Assembly: GCF_001570625.1 (NCBI RefSeq)
Contig: NZ_BBQT01000002.1
Location: 124,001 to 188,000 of the forward strand
Direction of reading: 5' to 3'
From: Syntrophomonas wolfei subsp. methylbutyratica
Lineage (GTDB): Bacteria > Bacillota > Syntrophomonadia > Syntrophomonadales > Syntrophomonadaceae
DNA length: 64,000 nt
Shown here one piece after another: positions 25,230 through 34,956 of this stretch. Position 1 is the first letter of the stretch. Every line of letters begins with the position of its first letter. A program made the position numbers and the translations under genes. The notes beneath the pieces were generated by a model that was not told the origin of the DNA, made no database searches, and worked only from the letters and a program-made list of their open reading frames with translations.

Positions 25230-26620
25230 AAGTTCTTATAATCTTACAATGGATATTTCTTCTTTATATGCTGGGTTTGAGTTTGAGTTACCTGCTCTTA
25301 AATCTCATTTCCATTGTCACCATCACGCGTTATATGCGTTCCCATCGTTTGAGCGATTTTCTGGAGTCATTTTCCGATTATGAATTGCCCATAAGTATTT
25401 TAGTACCTGCCTACAACGAGGAATCCACAGTGGAATCAACCGTTCGCTCCCTCTTGCAGCTATCCTATTCAGAGTTCGAGGTTATCGTAATTAATGATGG
25501 TTCTCGTGACCGTACCTTATCGATTCTGCAAGAAAGCTTTGGCCTGGTTAAAGTTCCCGAGGCCTACCAACAGCGCTTGCCGGTGAAAACCATACGCGGC
25601 TTCTATAGATCAAGCTATTATCCCAATCTGCGGGTAATCGATAAAGAAAACGGAGGGAAGTCCGATGCCTTGAACTCCGCTATTAATACCTGTCGCTATC
25701 CCTTGTTTTGTTCGGTGGATGCTGACTCCATCCTGCAGCGTGACAGCTTGAAACGGGTGGTACAACCCTTTCTGGAGAATCCTTTGACTGTGGCTGTAGG
25801 GGGGACTATTCGTATAGTAAATGGCAGTACGGTACAGGGGGGGTTCCTAACGAAAGCAGGCCTGCCAGGCAAGATGCTGGTCCGTTTTCAGATTATCGAA
25901 TACTTAAGGGCTTTTCTATTTGGACGTTTGGGCTGGTCCCCGCTAAACGCTATACTGATAATATCTGGTGCTTTCGGGCTTTTTCGCAGAGAACAGGTAA
26001 TAGAAGCCGGGGGTTACAGTACTGATACGGTTGGAGAGGACATGGAACTGGTGGTACGGCTCCACCGAATGTTGAGGTTAAAGGGGCAGCCCTACCGCAT
26101 CACCTTCGTTCCCGACCCGATTTGTTGGACCGAGGCTCCAGAGGATCTATCCAGCCTGCGCAGGCAGCGTAGCCGCTGGCAGAAAGGCCTGGCGGAAGCT
26201 TTAAGCAAGAATATTCAACTATTGTTTCATCCGCGTAGTGGAACGGTGGGATGGCTGGCTTTTCCCTTTATGATTATTTTTGAGTGGTTCGGGCCGGTAG
26301 TGGAAGTGGTAGGCTATCTCTTTGTCCTTTTTGGTTTCTTGACCGGGCTGGTTTCACCGCTGGTCTTTGTAATCTTCTTTACCCTGGCACTGGGTTTTGG
26401 TGTATTGATTTCGGTTATGGCCCTTTTATTGGAAATTATCTCTTATCGTATATATTCAGAGCCCCGCCACATTCTGGCCTTGTTCCTGGCCGGAATATTG
26501 GAAAACTTCGGTTATCGCCAATTAATCAGCCTGTGGCGCTTGGAAGGTCTGGTGAAATGGATTAAAGGCGGCAAATTACAATGGGGAGAGATGGTACGCA
26601 AGGCGGATTGGCAGAAGTAA
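25226..26620 (+). CDS. Membrane GT2 glycosyltransferase (PgaC/BcsA-like processive synthase)
   Basis: 464 residues. An N-terminal helix (about 8-32), a GT2 catalytic domain with VPAYNEESTVESTV, VINDGSRDRT, the metal motif SVDADS, the catalytic EDMELVVRLH and the acceptor motif RRQRSRWQKG (QxxRW), then about four C-terminal helices (about 340-435). This is the architecture of synthases that polymerise and export N-acetylglucosamine, hyaluronan or glucan chains through the membrane. The sugar cannot be told. It follows the HEAT protein by ATGA overlap. Confidence 0.92.
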   Translation: MKVLIILQWIFLLYMLGLSLSYLLLNLISIVTITRYMRSHRLSDFLESFSDYELPISILVPAYNEESTVESTVRSLLQLSYSEFEVIVINDGSRDRTLSILQESFGLVKVPEAYQQRLPVKTIRGFYRSSYYPNLRVIDKENGGKSDALNSAINTCRYPLFCSVDADSILQRDSLKRVVQPFLENPLTVAVGGTIRIVNGSTVQGGFLTKAGLPGKMLVRFQIIEYLRAFLFGRLGWSPLNAILIISGAFGLFRREQVIEAGGYSTDTVGEDMELVVRLHRMLRLKGQPYRITFVPDPICWTEAPEDLSSLRRQRSRWQKGLAEALSKNIQLLFHPRSGTVGWLAFPFMIIFEWFGPVVEVVGYLFVLFGFLTGLVSPLVFVIFFTLALGFGVLISVMALLLEIISYRIYSEPRHILALFLAGILENFGYRQLISLWRLEGLVKWIKGGKLQWGEMVRKADWQK

Positions 26621-26666
26621 TTTGCATGATTGCTCAGCAAACCTTAATAGCGACCCTGCACTCAAA

Positions 26667-26688
26667 AGCCGGTATGGGATAACCGGCT
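26667..26688 (-). terminator. Weak hairpin at the end of pcm
   Basis: AGCCGGT (26667-26673) / ACCGGCT (26682-26688), overlapping the pcm stop codon. On the minus strand it is followed by TTTTGAG, a short T run. It could also act as an end signal between the two convergent genes. Confidence 0.45.
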
Positions 26689-27307
26689 AATCGCTCGCTT
26701 TACCCCGCATTCCCCAACCGTAATCTCCTTTGAATTCAACAAAGCGCACTTCTCCCCGGGATTCCTGGCTTAGCTTGCCGTCCTCTCCCTTTTTGACCAG
26801 TATTAACTCCTGCATGCCTGGGGGGCCTAGCGGTAAAAGCATTATGCCTCCAACTTTTAACTGCTCCAACAGGGGTGGGGGTATGGAGGCAGCGCCTGCA
26901 GCCGCGATGATGCGGTCATAAGGGGCCAATTCCGGCCAACCTTGACTACCATCACCTATCTTGAAATTAATATTGTTGTATCCCAGTTCTTTAAGCCTGC
27001 TTTGTGCTTTTTCCGATAGCTCCGGTACTAGCTCTATACTGAAGACCTCAGCGGCGAATTCAGCCAGAAAAACGCTTTGATAGCCGGAACCAGTGCCTAT
27101 TTCCAGTACCCGGCATTTTTTATTTAGCTCCAGGGCCAGGGTCATTTCCAGCACCAGGCTGGGTTGGGAAATAGTTTGCCCAAATCCGATGGGCAAAGCC
27201 TGGTCACAATCAGCCATGTTCTTGTAATCGTTGTCAATGAAATGGCTGCGATCCAAACGACGGAAAAACCGGATTATTTCGTTGGAGCTATCTGCTTCGG
27301 GCTTCAT
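26687..27307 (-). CDS. pcm: Protein-L-isoaspartate O-methyltransferase
   Basis: 206 residues, the standard Pcm length. The motifs LPIGFGQTISQPSLVLEM (Pcm-specific pre-motif), VLEIGTGSGYQSVFLAEF (SAM motif I), FSIELVPEL (acidic end of strand 2), YDRIIAAAGAASIPPPLLEQLKVGG are all there. It methylates isoaspartyl residues in ageing proteins so they can be repaired. ATG preceded by GAAAGGA. Monocistronic and convergent with the GT2 operon. Confidence 0.95.
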   Translation of the reverse strand: MKPEADSSNEIIRFFRRLDRSHFIDNDYKNMADCDQALPIGFGQTISQPSLVLEMTLALELNKKCRVLEIGTGSGYQSVFLAEFAAEVFSIELVPELSEKAQSRLKELGYNNINFKIGDGSQGWPELAPYDRIIAAAGAASIPPPLLEQLKVGGIMLLPLGPPGMQELILVKKGEDGKLSQESRGEVRFVEFKGDYGWGMRGKASD

Positions 27308-27401
27308 TTAACAAGCATTCCTTTCGTAAGTAGTGAGGGGTAAGGTGTAAGGGGTTTAAGTTATTTCCTGCTACATCTTACTATTCAAGCCCCTACTAAC
27401 T

Positions 27402-27447
27402 CACTTTTCATCGGTGGTTGTGGCCCCCGGGCCATGGGGGGTTAGTA
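27402..27447 (+). repeat. Family C repeat (reference copy)
   Basis: CACTTTTCATCGGTGGTTGT then GGCCCCCGGGCCATGGGGGG and TTAGTAA; the GGCCCCCGGGCC core is self-complementary. It sits in the gap 27308-27650, which also holds a GAGGGGTAAGG-rich flank, a GACGCAGAGGGACGCTGAT stretch and, at its end, the AAGGAGG site of the next gene. Confidence 0.8.
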
Positions 27448-27650
27448 AAAGAATATGGTTTTTGACGCAGAGGGACGCTGATTTTTATGATTAACGCTGA
27501 TTCTTTTCTAATATAGCTTATCCCTATCTCCATTCTAGCATTAATAAAAAAATATGGTTAATTGTGATATCATAATTTGAGGTCCGTGCTTCTTTACTAC
27601 ATATTAGCTATATTTTTTTCATATATTTTGCAAAAAGGAGGTAGAGGCTC

Positions 27651-28529
27651 TTGGTAGTTAATCTGGCCAAGCACCGGCTGGCATTTTTTATGATTCTATT
27701 TTCCTGCCTATTCCTGCCTTTCATTTTCAAATCTGAATCCATAAAAGAAAAAATAAAGCCTGAGCGTGTTGAACAGAAAGTGCTTCAGGGAGAATATCTA
27801 TCCTGGGAGGAAGTGAACAAGCTATTTCCCAAATACGCCAAAGCAACGCTGGTGGATCTGGATACACAAATGAAGTTCCGCATACAGAGAAGGGGAGGCA
27901 GCTATCATGCTGATGTTCAACCATTGACAGCTGACGACAGTTCAATAATGAAAAAGATATATGGCGGGGAGTGGAGTTGGAAGCGAAGAGCCGCTGTACT
28001 CCAACTGGATAATGGCAAAATGATTGCAGCTTCAATGAACGGGATGCCACATGGTAGTGGTGCCATACCCAACAACAATTTCCCAGGGCATTTTTGTGTT
28101 CATTTTCGGGACAGCACAACCCATGGCAGCCGCAAATCCGATTGGGGTCATAAAATAATGATATGGAAAGCTGCCGGAGTATTGGATAGAGAGCTAAAAT
28201 TGTTGGAACCGGAGGATATTATCCGGGTATTTGTGGTGGCAATGGATCAAGGGGAAAGCAAAATAGCGGGCAAAGTGATGAGTGACGGTAAAGAGGATGA
28301 GCTTTCCCTGGCTGCTGCGGAAATAAAGTATAGTCAAATTGATAAAATAGAAAAGAAAAAAGAAAAGCTATACCAGGTTGACATACGGCTGGCTTTAAAG
28401 GGTTCAAGCCGGGAATATTCCAGAAAAGTGGAGGTCAAGGTCTTGCAAAAGGATGGAGCCTGGTTAATTGATTACGGTTTTCTGCGCCGCTCTTTGCGCA
28501 GCCCTCAAAATCTAAAAGCTTTTTCGTAG
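27651..28529 (+). CDS. Conserved exported protein of unknown function
   Basis: 292 residues. A TTG start with AAGGAGG before it leads into a membrane anchor or signal segment (about 8-26, LAFFMILFSCLFLPFIF). A central block (about 85-175) is strikingly ordered: HADVQPLTADDSSIMKKIYG, WSWKRRA, IAASMNGMPHGSGAI, FPGHFCVHFRDSTTHGS and HKIMIWKAAG. From memory a block like this recurs in other Clostridia/Bacilli, but I cannot attach a name. The His and Cys in HGSGAI...GHFCVHF...TH look like a metal or catalytic site. The C-terminal part is a soluble NTF2-like fold at best. Confidence 0.75.
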   Translation: MVVNLAKHRLAFFMILFSCLFLPFIFKSESIKEKIKPERVEQKVLQGEYLSWEEVNKLFPKYAKATLVDLDTQMKFRIQRRGGSYHADVQPLTADDSSIMKKIYGGEWSWKRRAAVLQLDNGKMIAASMNGMPHGSGAIPNNNFPGHFCVHFRDSTTHGSRKSDWGHKIMIWKAAGVLDRELKLLEPEDIIRVFVVAMDQGESKIAGKVMSDGKEDELSLAAAEIKYSQIDKIEKKKEKLYQVDIRLALKGSSREYSRKVEVKVLQKDGAWLIDYGFLRRSLRSPQNLKAFS

Positions 28530-28553
28530 GTTTACCTGAAGGCTCATACTAAC

Positions 28554-28600
28554 TCAACTTTCATCGGTGGCTGTGACCCCTGGATCATGGAGGGTTAGTA
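28554..28600 (+). repeat. Family C repeat
   Basis: CAACTTTCATCGGTGGCTGT then GACCCCTGGATCATGGAGGG and TTAGTA. In the gap 28530-28843, which also contains a second copy, a GTGAGGGGTGAGGGGTGAGG simple repeat at about 28614-28640, and a copy of the 30-bp repeat. Confidence 0.75.
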
Positions 28601-28680
28601 AGAAAAGTGAGGGGTGAGGGGTGAGGGGTGAGGGGTTAATTTTTTCCTGCTACATCTTACCGTTCAAGCTCATACTAACT

Positions 28681-28726
28681 CACTTTTCATCGGTGGTTGT
28701 GGCCCCTGGGTCATGGGGGGGTTGGT
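28681..28726 (+). repeat. Family C repeat
   Basis: CACTTTTCATCGGTGGTTGT then GGCCCCTGGGTCATGGGGGG and GTTGGTTAG. Its left flank (TTTCCTGCTACATCTTACCG) repeats the left flank of the copy at 27402, so the duplicated unit is longer than the core, about 85 bases. Confidence 0.78.
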
Positions 28727-28756
28727 TAGAAAATAAGGATTAGACGCAGAAGGACG

Positions 28757-28786
28757 AAGTTGTCAATAACCCCGTCCCCATGTCAA
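28757..28786. repeat. 30-bp repeat, copy 2 (inverted relative to 21698)
   Basis: AAGTTGTCAATAACCCCGTC followed by CCCATGTCAA; the complement of 21698-21727 with a single mismatch. Confidence 0.85.
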
Positions 28787-28793
28787 GTAATAA

Positions 28794-28825
28794 AAAAAGC
28801 ACTTCCTTAGGCGGAAGTGCTTTTT
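28794..28825 (-). terminator. Bidirectional terminator after the hydrogenase gene
   Basis: AAAAAGCACTTCC (28794-28806) pairs perfectly with GGAAGTGCTTTTT (28813-28825). A runs on one side and T runs on the other let it work on both strands, ending the hydrogenase transcript on the minus strand. Confidence 0.92.
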
Positions 28826-28843
28826 AAGTGTTTTTCAAAAGTA

Positions 28844-30535
28844 TTATTTCCCGGAGGGATGATAATGGGTGTGGAGCAGTTCGTGGGATTTGTGTCCCAG
28901 GGGCTCCTTGAGGAAATCTTCGTATAGTTTCTTGACTTCAGGATTATCATGGGATTTACGTAGCGGAAGACCTGCATCTTCAACATAAATTGCTTCAATT
29001 CTTTCTTTCTTCTTGGCAATGGTAGAGGGGATAGGCTGGCCTCCGCCACCGATACAGCCGCCGGGGCAGCACATTACTTCAATAAAATGATAGGGCGAAG
29101 TGCCGGCCTTGATTTCGTCCATGATCTTGCGAGCGGCACCCAGGGAGTTGGCTACGGCCACCTTTACTCTGGTTCCACTCAAATCCACTTCAGCTTCCTT
29201 CATACTCTCAAATCCACGAACACCGGTGAAATTGACATCTTCCAGGGTTTGTCCGGTTACTACTTCATATACGGTACGCAGGGCTGCCTCCATAACACCG
29301 CCGGAAGCTCCAAAAATAACCCCTGCACCAGTATAGGCGCCCAGTAAAGAGTCAAAATTGGAGGGTTCGAGCTTATCCCAGTAGGCGCCGCCCATTCTAA
29401 ACAGCTTGCCCACTTCCCGGGTGGTGAGCACCAGGTCTACATCACGGAAACCACTGGCATTCATCTCCGGGCGCTGGGACTCAAATTTCTTGGCGGTACA
29501 GGGCATTATGGATACGGAATAGATTTTGGCCGGGTCTATACCCATTTTCTCGGCCCAATAAGTCTTGGCCAGAGCTCCGAACATCTGCTGCGGGGATTTG
29601 CAGGTAGACAGGTGATCCAGCTGGTCGGGATAGAAGGTTTCAATAAAGTTGATCCAGCCGGGGCTGCAGGAGGTAAGCATGGGCAGGGTGCCGCCTTCTT
29701 TCAGCCGTTTTAACAGTTCGTTGCCTTCTTCCAGTATGGTGAGGTCGGCAGTGAAATTAGTGTGGAATACATAATCGAAGCCCAATTGCCGCAAACCGGC
29801 TACAAAATTAAGCATGTCCAGAGCACCGGTAGTAATCCCCAATTCTTCTGCCACCGCTACCCGCACCGCCGGGGCAATTTGGGTGATAACGATCTTTCCC
29901 GGGTCCGCTACAGCAGCCAAAAATTCTTCGATTTCTTCATTTTCGATTATGGCTCCCACCGGGCAGACCAGGGCACATTGGCCACACATTACACATTTGG
30001 TTTCAATCAGGGCCTTGCCGTCAACGGTCTGGGGCACCCCGTCTTTGACTTCCAGTGCACCCACTGTCTGTACATCATTGCACATTTCCACACAGCGCAG
30101 GCATAGTGTGCACTTGGAAGGATCGCGAACAATGGCTGGAGTAGACCTGTCTTGCGGAACTTTCAGGGGTTTATGTTCGAATGAACGGATGATTAGGGTT
30201 TCGGCCAGAGTTTGCAGCTCGCAGTTCTGGTTGCGGGCACAGTTCAAACAGTCCTGGGGATGTACCTTGAGAATCTTTTTCAGGTTGTTTCTCTTTTCGG
30301 CGATTACCCTGGGGGTGTTGGTTTTAACCTCCATACCCGGGGCAACCACTTCGGAACAGGCGGTTTTGATTTCCCCGTTTATGTCAACCACGCAGACCTT
30401 GCAGTTATCTTTTACCTGAAGGTCGGGATGGCTGCACAGGGATGGAATCATGAAACCAGCTGCCGCTGCCGCCTGCATTACGGTTGATCCTTCGGGAACC
30501 GAAGTCGCAAAGCCGTTTACCTTGATAGTGACCAT
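28844..30535 (-). CDS. [FeFe] hydrogenase catalytic subunit, HydA/HndD-type
   Basis: 563 residues. A 2Fe-2S domain (Cys 34, 45, 48, 60), the His-Cys3 cluster motif HPQDCLNCARNQNCELQ, two 4Fe-4S motifs (CTLCLRCVEMC, CVMCGQCALVCPVGA) and an H-cluster domain with L1 TSCSPGW, L2 MPCTAKKFE and L3 MCCPGGCIGGGGQP. The Ser in TSCSPGW and the domain set match NAD(P)-linked HndD/HydA subunits. It normally works with HydB and HydC; neither gene is adjacent. It would make H2 from electrons of ferredoxin/NADH, needed for syntrophic growth. Confidence 0.96.
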   Translation of the reverse strand: MVTIKVNGFATSVPEGSTVMQAAAAAGFMIPSLCSHPDLQVKDNCKVCVVDINGEIKTACSEVVAPGMEVKTNTPRVIAEKRNNLKKILKVHPQDCLNCARNQNCELQTLAETLIIRSFEHKPLKVPQDRSTPAIVRDPSKCTLCLRCVEMCNDVQTVGALEVKDGVPQTVDGKALIETKCVMCGQCALVCPVGAIIENEEIEEFLAAVADPGKIVITQIAPAVRVAVAEELGITTGALDMLNFVAGLRQLGFDYVFHTNFTADLTILEEGNELLKRLKEGGTLPMLTSCSPGWINFIETFYPDQLDHLSTCKSPQQMFGALAKTYWAEKMGIDPAKIYSVSIMPCTAKKFESQRPEMNASGFRDVDLVLTTREVGKLFRMGGAYWDKLEPSNFDSLLGAYTGAGVIFGASGGVMEAALRTVYEVVTGQTLEDVNFTGVRGFESMKEAEVDLSGTRVKVAVANSLGAARKIMDEIKAGTSPYHFIEVMCCPGGCIGGGGQPIPSTIAKKKERIEAIYVEDAGLPLRKSHDNPEVKKLYEDFLKEPLGHKSHELLHTHYHPSGK

Positions 30536-30588
30536 ACCAAATTCTCCTCTCTCCCTTTTATATTTACCGCTTTATGCGTTCTGTCCTT

Positions 30589-30617
30589 AGTTTATTAATT
30601 GTGAAAAATAGTGTCAA
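30589..30617 (-). promoter_or_regulatory. Promoter of the hydrogenase gene with overlapping inverted repeat
   Basis: On the minus strand: TTGACA (30612-30617), 17-base spacer, TAAACT (30589-30594), about 55 bases before the ATG. The stretch TTGACACTATTTTTCACAA (30599-30617) is an imperfect TTGNNA...TCACAA inverted repeat over the -35 and spacer, reminiscent of a Rex site but one base too long. The rest of the gap 30536-30911 is AT-rich with a partial family B repeat. Confidence 0.55.
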
Positions 30618-30824
30618 GTGGAAGGGATAGGGAGTAAAAAAACGACTAATACAATATTTTCCGGCGATATATGCAGATATTAAGCATATTAACGAAAAAT
30701 GCTTAAGAAAATAATTTTAAGCAAAATGGTAAAAATAAAGTTTTAATATCTAAGAGTTTTGCACAATTAACTTTTTCCGAAGAAACCATTAATATATAGT
30801 GGCCTGGATAGGAGTTTACAAGCA

Positions 30825-30861
30825 TGCGGGTTCTAATCCCCCGCGCAGCGGTGTGTTGAAA
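30825..30861 (-). repeat. Family B repeat, truncated
   Basis: GCGGGTTCTAATCCCCCGC then GCAGCGGTGTGTTGAA, the proximal third of the family B element (complement orientation); both outer parts are missing. Confidence 0.65.
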
Positions 30862-30911
30862 GAGGTTTTTGCAGAGGAAGCATATATTATTAGCACAGCC
30901 GGGAATTATTT

Positions 30912-31382
30912 TTAATCGTCATAGACCTTCCAGTATTCACCTTCCGCATCCTGCCACATCTGCTGAAATTCACCGGAAGGACGAATGACTGTGGCTTCAC
31001 AACGGGCGGTAACAGTTCCATCGGCCAACCTTATTTCGCCGGCTACCCGGGCATAACGACGGCTGCCCCGGATCAGCCAGCCGATCACTTCCAGCGGCTG
31101 CCCGGTGGGGGTGGGTTGTATATACTTAACCTCCAGGCGGGCGGTTACCATAAGATTGTCAAAATCGCCGTTCAGCAGGGTGGCCCGGCCCGAAGTCTCG
31201 TCCAGCAGAGCAGCAATAATTCCTCCGTGTACAAATCCGGGGTAGCTGTTGAAGTGTTCGGGAATAGTTACATTGGCTCGCACCTGTTGCTTTTCCGAGT
31301 CATTATAAAAATCCACTTTAAGACCCACTTCATTTTGTCGGCCACAGAGAAAGCAGTTTCTTGAGTTAGGTTGTTTTTGCAT
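30912..31382 (-). CDS. PaaI-type hot-dog thioesterase
   Basis: 156 residues. NSRNCFLCGRQNEVGLKVDF at the start (CFxCG, common in this subgroup), the catalytic-loop FVHGGIIAALLDETSGRAT and the strand LEVKYIQPTPTGQPLEVIG are typical of PaaI/YdiI hot-dog thioesterases, which hydrolyse aryl- or acyl-CoA. The start MQKQPN has AAAGGAG 9 bases upstream; a much longer frame exists but lacks a ribosome site. It follows the cyclophilin gene by 133 bases on the same strand. Confidence 0.88.
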   Translation of the reverse strand: MQKQPNSRNCFLCGRQNEVGLKVDFYNDSEKQQVRANVTIPEHFNSYPGFVHGGIIAALLDETSGRATLLNGDFDNLMVTARLEVKYIQPTPTGQPLEVIGWLIRGSRRYARVAGEIRLADGTVTARCEATVIRPSGEFQQMWQDAEGEYWKVYDD

Positions 31383-31515
31383 GACGGATACTCCTTTCCG
31401 GTTCAGCGTTTCCATTTTTAATTTAGCCATTTTTAGGATGCGATTTAAAGTAGCAAACAAAGGGCAGGGGGACACAATGGCAAAGCTGCTGCATCCCCCT
31501 GAAATGTCCCGAACT

Positions 31516-32040
31516 TTAAGAGAAATTTTCTGCTTCAGGATATTCCTGACCAAATGTATCCACACTAACGCTGAGCATTCTTTGAGCTTCCCGGGGTTTA
31601 TCGCGGAAATCCCGAGCTGCGTTTACTATCTGATCCACTACTTCCAGGCCTTCAATTACCTGGCCGAAAGCGGCGTAATCGCCATCCAGATGAGGGGCGG
31701 GGGTCACCATGATGAAAAACTGGGAACCAGCGGAATTGGGATCAGCGGTCCTGGCCATAGAAAGAACGCCTCTTTCGTGGGAGAGATGGTTGGGAAAGGC
31801 ATTACTTTTGAACTCTCCTTTAATACTGTAACCTGGGCCCCCTGTTCCGCTGCCCAGGGGACATCCGCCCTGAATCATGAAACCGGGAATAACCCGGTGA
31901 AAGACCAGACCATTATAAAACCCCTTTTTTATCAGTGAGATAAAATTGTTGACTGTATTGGGAGCTATAGTGGGAAAAAGTTCAGCCTTTATCAGTCCCC
32001 CGTTTTCCATCTGGATACTTACCAGTGGATTCTTGCTCAT
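31516..32040 (-). CDS. Cyclophilin-type peptidyl-prolyl cis-trans isomerase
   Basis: 174 residues. [13 protein letters not shown] (catalytic Arg), [19 protein letters not shown] and [16 protein letters not shown] are the core cyclophilin motifs. No signal peptide, so cytoplasmic. It starts 8 bases after the metQ stop and is therefore probably the last gene of the methionine-transport operon, an unusual partner for it. A family-typical length. Confidence 0.94.
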   Translation of the reverse strand: MSKNPLVSIQMENGGLIKAELFPTIAPNTVNNFISLIKKGFYNGLVFHRVIPGFMIQGGCPLGSGTGGPGYSIKGEFKSNAFPNHLSHERGVLSMARTADPNSAGSQFFIMVTPAPHLDGDYAAFGQVIEGLEVVDQIVNAARDFRDKPREAQRMLSVSVDTFGQEYPEAENFS

Positions 32041-32048
32041 AGCATCAC

Positions 32049-32894
32049 CTAAAATGCCAAGACTACGGCTGGGTAATTGGTCTTGAGAAAATCAGCGATT
32101 TCCGGGGATTGCAGGGCTTTACCCAGCTTTACGATACTATCCTTATCCTTATCTTCAGGTCTAACTACCACTACATTGGCAAAGGGGGAATCGCCCGGCT
32201 CCACAAAAACAGCTTTCATGGGATCCAGCCCGGCATCAATGGCATAGTTAGTATTGATGCAGCAGATGGCTGCATCCTGCAGTACCCGGGGCAGGGTGGC
32301 GGCATCGGCCATTTTTATTTCCAAATTTTTGGGATTTTCCACAATATCCCTTTCGGTAGCGGTGACACCAGCACCTTCTTTTAATTTAATCAAGCCGGCA
32401 CTCTGCAGCACAGCCAGGGCCCGGCCGCTGTTGGTCGGGTCATTGGGGATACCCACAACAGCCCCGTCAGCCAGTTTGTCCAATTTGCCGATCTTTTGCG
32501 AGTAGATACGCATGGGCTCGGTATGTATCTTTACCGTCCATACCAGCTTGGAATTAGTTTTGGCATTGAAGTCCTCCAGATAGGGAATGTGCTGGAAGAA
32601 GTTAGCATCAATCTGCTTATCGTTCAGGGCCGGGTTTAGTTGAGGGTAGTCGGTAAAATCCTTTATTTCCATCTCCACCCCTTGTTCGGCCAGCTTGGGT
32701 TTAACCATTTTCAGCATGGCGGTGTGGGGTTCACCAATAGCTCCTACAACCAATTTTTCGGTGGCTTGTTTTTCCGGTGCTTTACCAGCTTGTTTATCCG
32801 GATCGGCTTGCTCGGCCTGCTGGCCGCAGCCTGCTGCCAGGCCCAGGGCCAGTATCAGGCAGGCAATAAGTACAATTGATAAGGTCTTTCTCAT
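32049..32894 (-). CDS. metQ: Methionine ABC transporter substrate-binding lipoprotein
   Basis: 281 residues. Signal peptide with lipobox LAAGC (Cys 23), then an NlpA/MetQ fold: [89 protein letters not shown]. Anchored outside the membrane, it hands methionine (often D-methionine too) to MetI. Follows metI by 5 bases. Confidence 0.95.
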   Translation of the reverse strand: MRKTLSIVLIACLILALGLAAGCGQQAEQADPDKQAGKAPEKQATEKLVVGAIGEPHTAMLKMVKPKLAEQGVEMEIKDFTDYPQLNPALNDKQIDANFFQHIPYLEDFNAKTNSKLVWTVKIHTEPMRIYSQKIGKLDKLADGAVVGIPNDPTNSGRALAVLQSAGLIKLKEGAGVTATERDIVENPKNLEIKMADAATLPRVLQDAAICCINTNYAIDAGLDPMKAVFVEPGDSPFANVVVVRPEDKDKDSIVKLGKALQSPEIADFLKTNYPAVVLAF

Positions 32895-32899
32895 TATTT

Positions 32900-34658
<1,759 letters not shown>

Positions 34659-34701
34659 TTAAAACCCCCTTGTCCGCAGCATAGCGGCAGGAGGATAAAT
34701 C

Positions 34702-34798
34702 CCCTCTCTTCAGCTAAAATCCGGTCAAAAGGATGCTAGCCCCCGTATTGCCTTATGGCCATTTTACCAGGCTCGTCCCTCTAGCGTTCGAAGAAGGG
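34702..34798 (-). promoter_or_regulatory. Structured mRNA leader of metNIQ, candidate riboswitch
   Basis: Nested inverted repeats on the minus strand: outer CCCTTCTTC (34790-34798) with GAAGAGAGGG (34702-34711, one bulge), then GCTAG (34781-34785) with CTAGC (34735-34739), and ATCC (34731-34734) with GGAT (34719-34722). The inner string AGAGGGACGAGCC...GGCAA is faintly like the SAM-I core but does not fit it. A later CCTCCTGCC could pair with the GGCAGAGG ribosome site. Position fits methionine control of uptake; the class is unproven. Confidence 0.5.
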
Positions 34799-34825
34799 AA
34801 TAGAAAAATGCTCTACTTCAATAAT

Positions 34826-34855
34826 ATATTAGCATGCAGTTATTATGAGGGTCAA
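34826..34855 (-). promoter_or_regulatory. Promoter of the metNIQ operon
   Basis: TTGACC (34850-34855), 18-base spacer, TAATAT (34826-34831) on the minus strand, just upstream of the structured leader. Together they account for most of the gap 34638-34956. Confidence 0.6.
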
Positions 34856-34956
34856 TAAAACTAAAATGCCAGCAGAGACTTCAAAAACTTAATGACTTGT
34901 CTTTGATACAAAAAACCATAATTTGTACAGGGTTTGCCGAGAGGGAAATTTTTATG

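Noticed and set aside
30599-30617. Full Rex operator upstream of the hydrogenase
   Set aside because: The half-sites TTGACA and TCACAA are separated by one base too many and the first differs from TTGTGA at two positions; kept only as a tentative overlap with the promoter.
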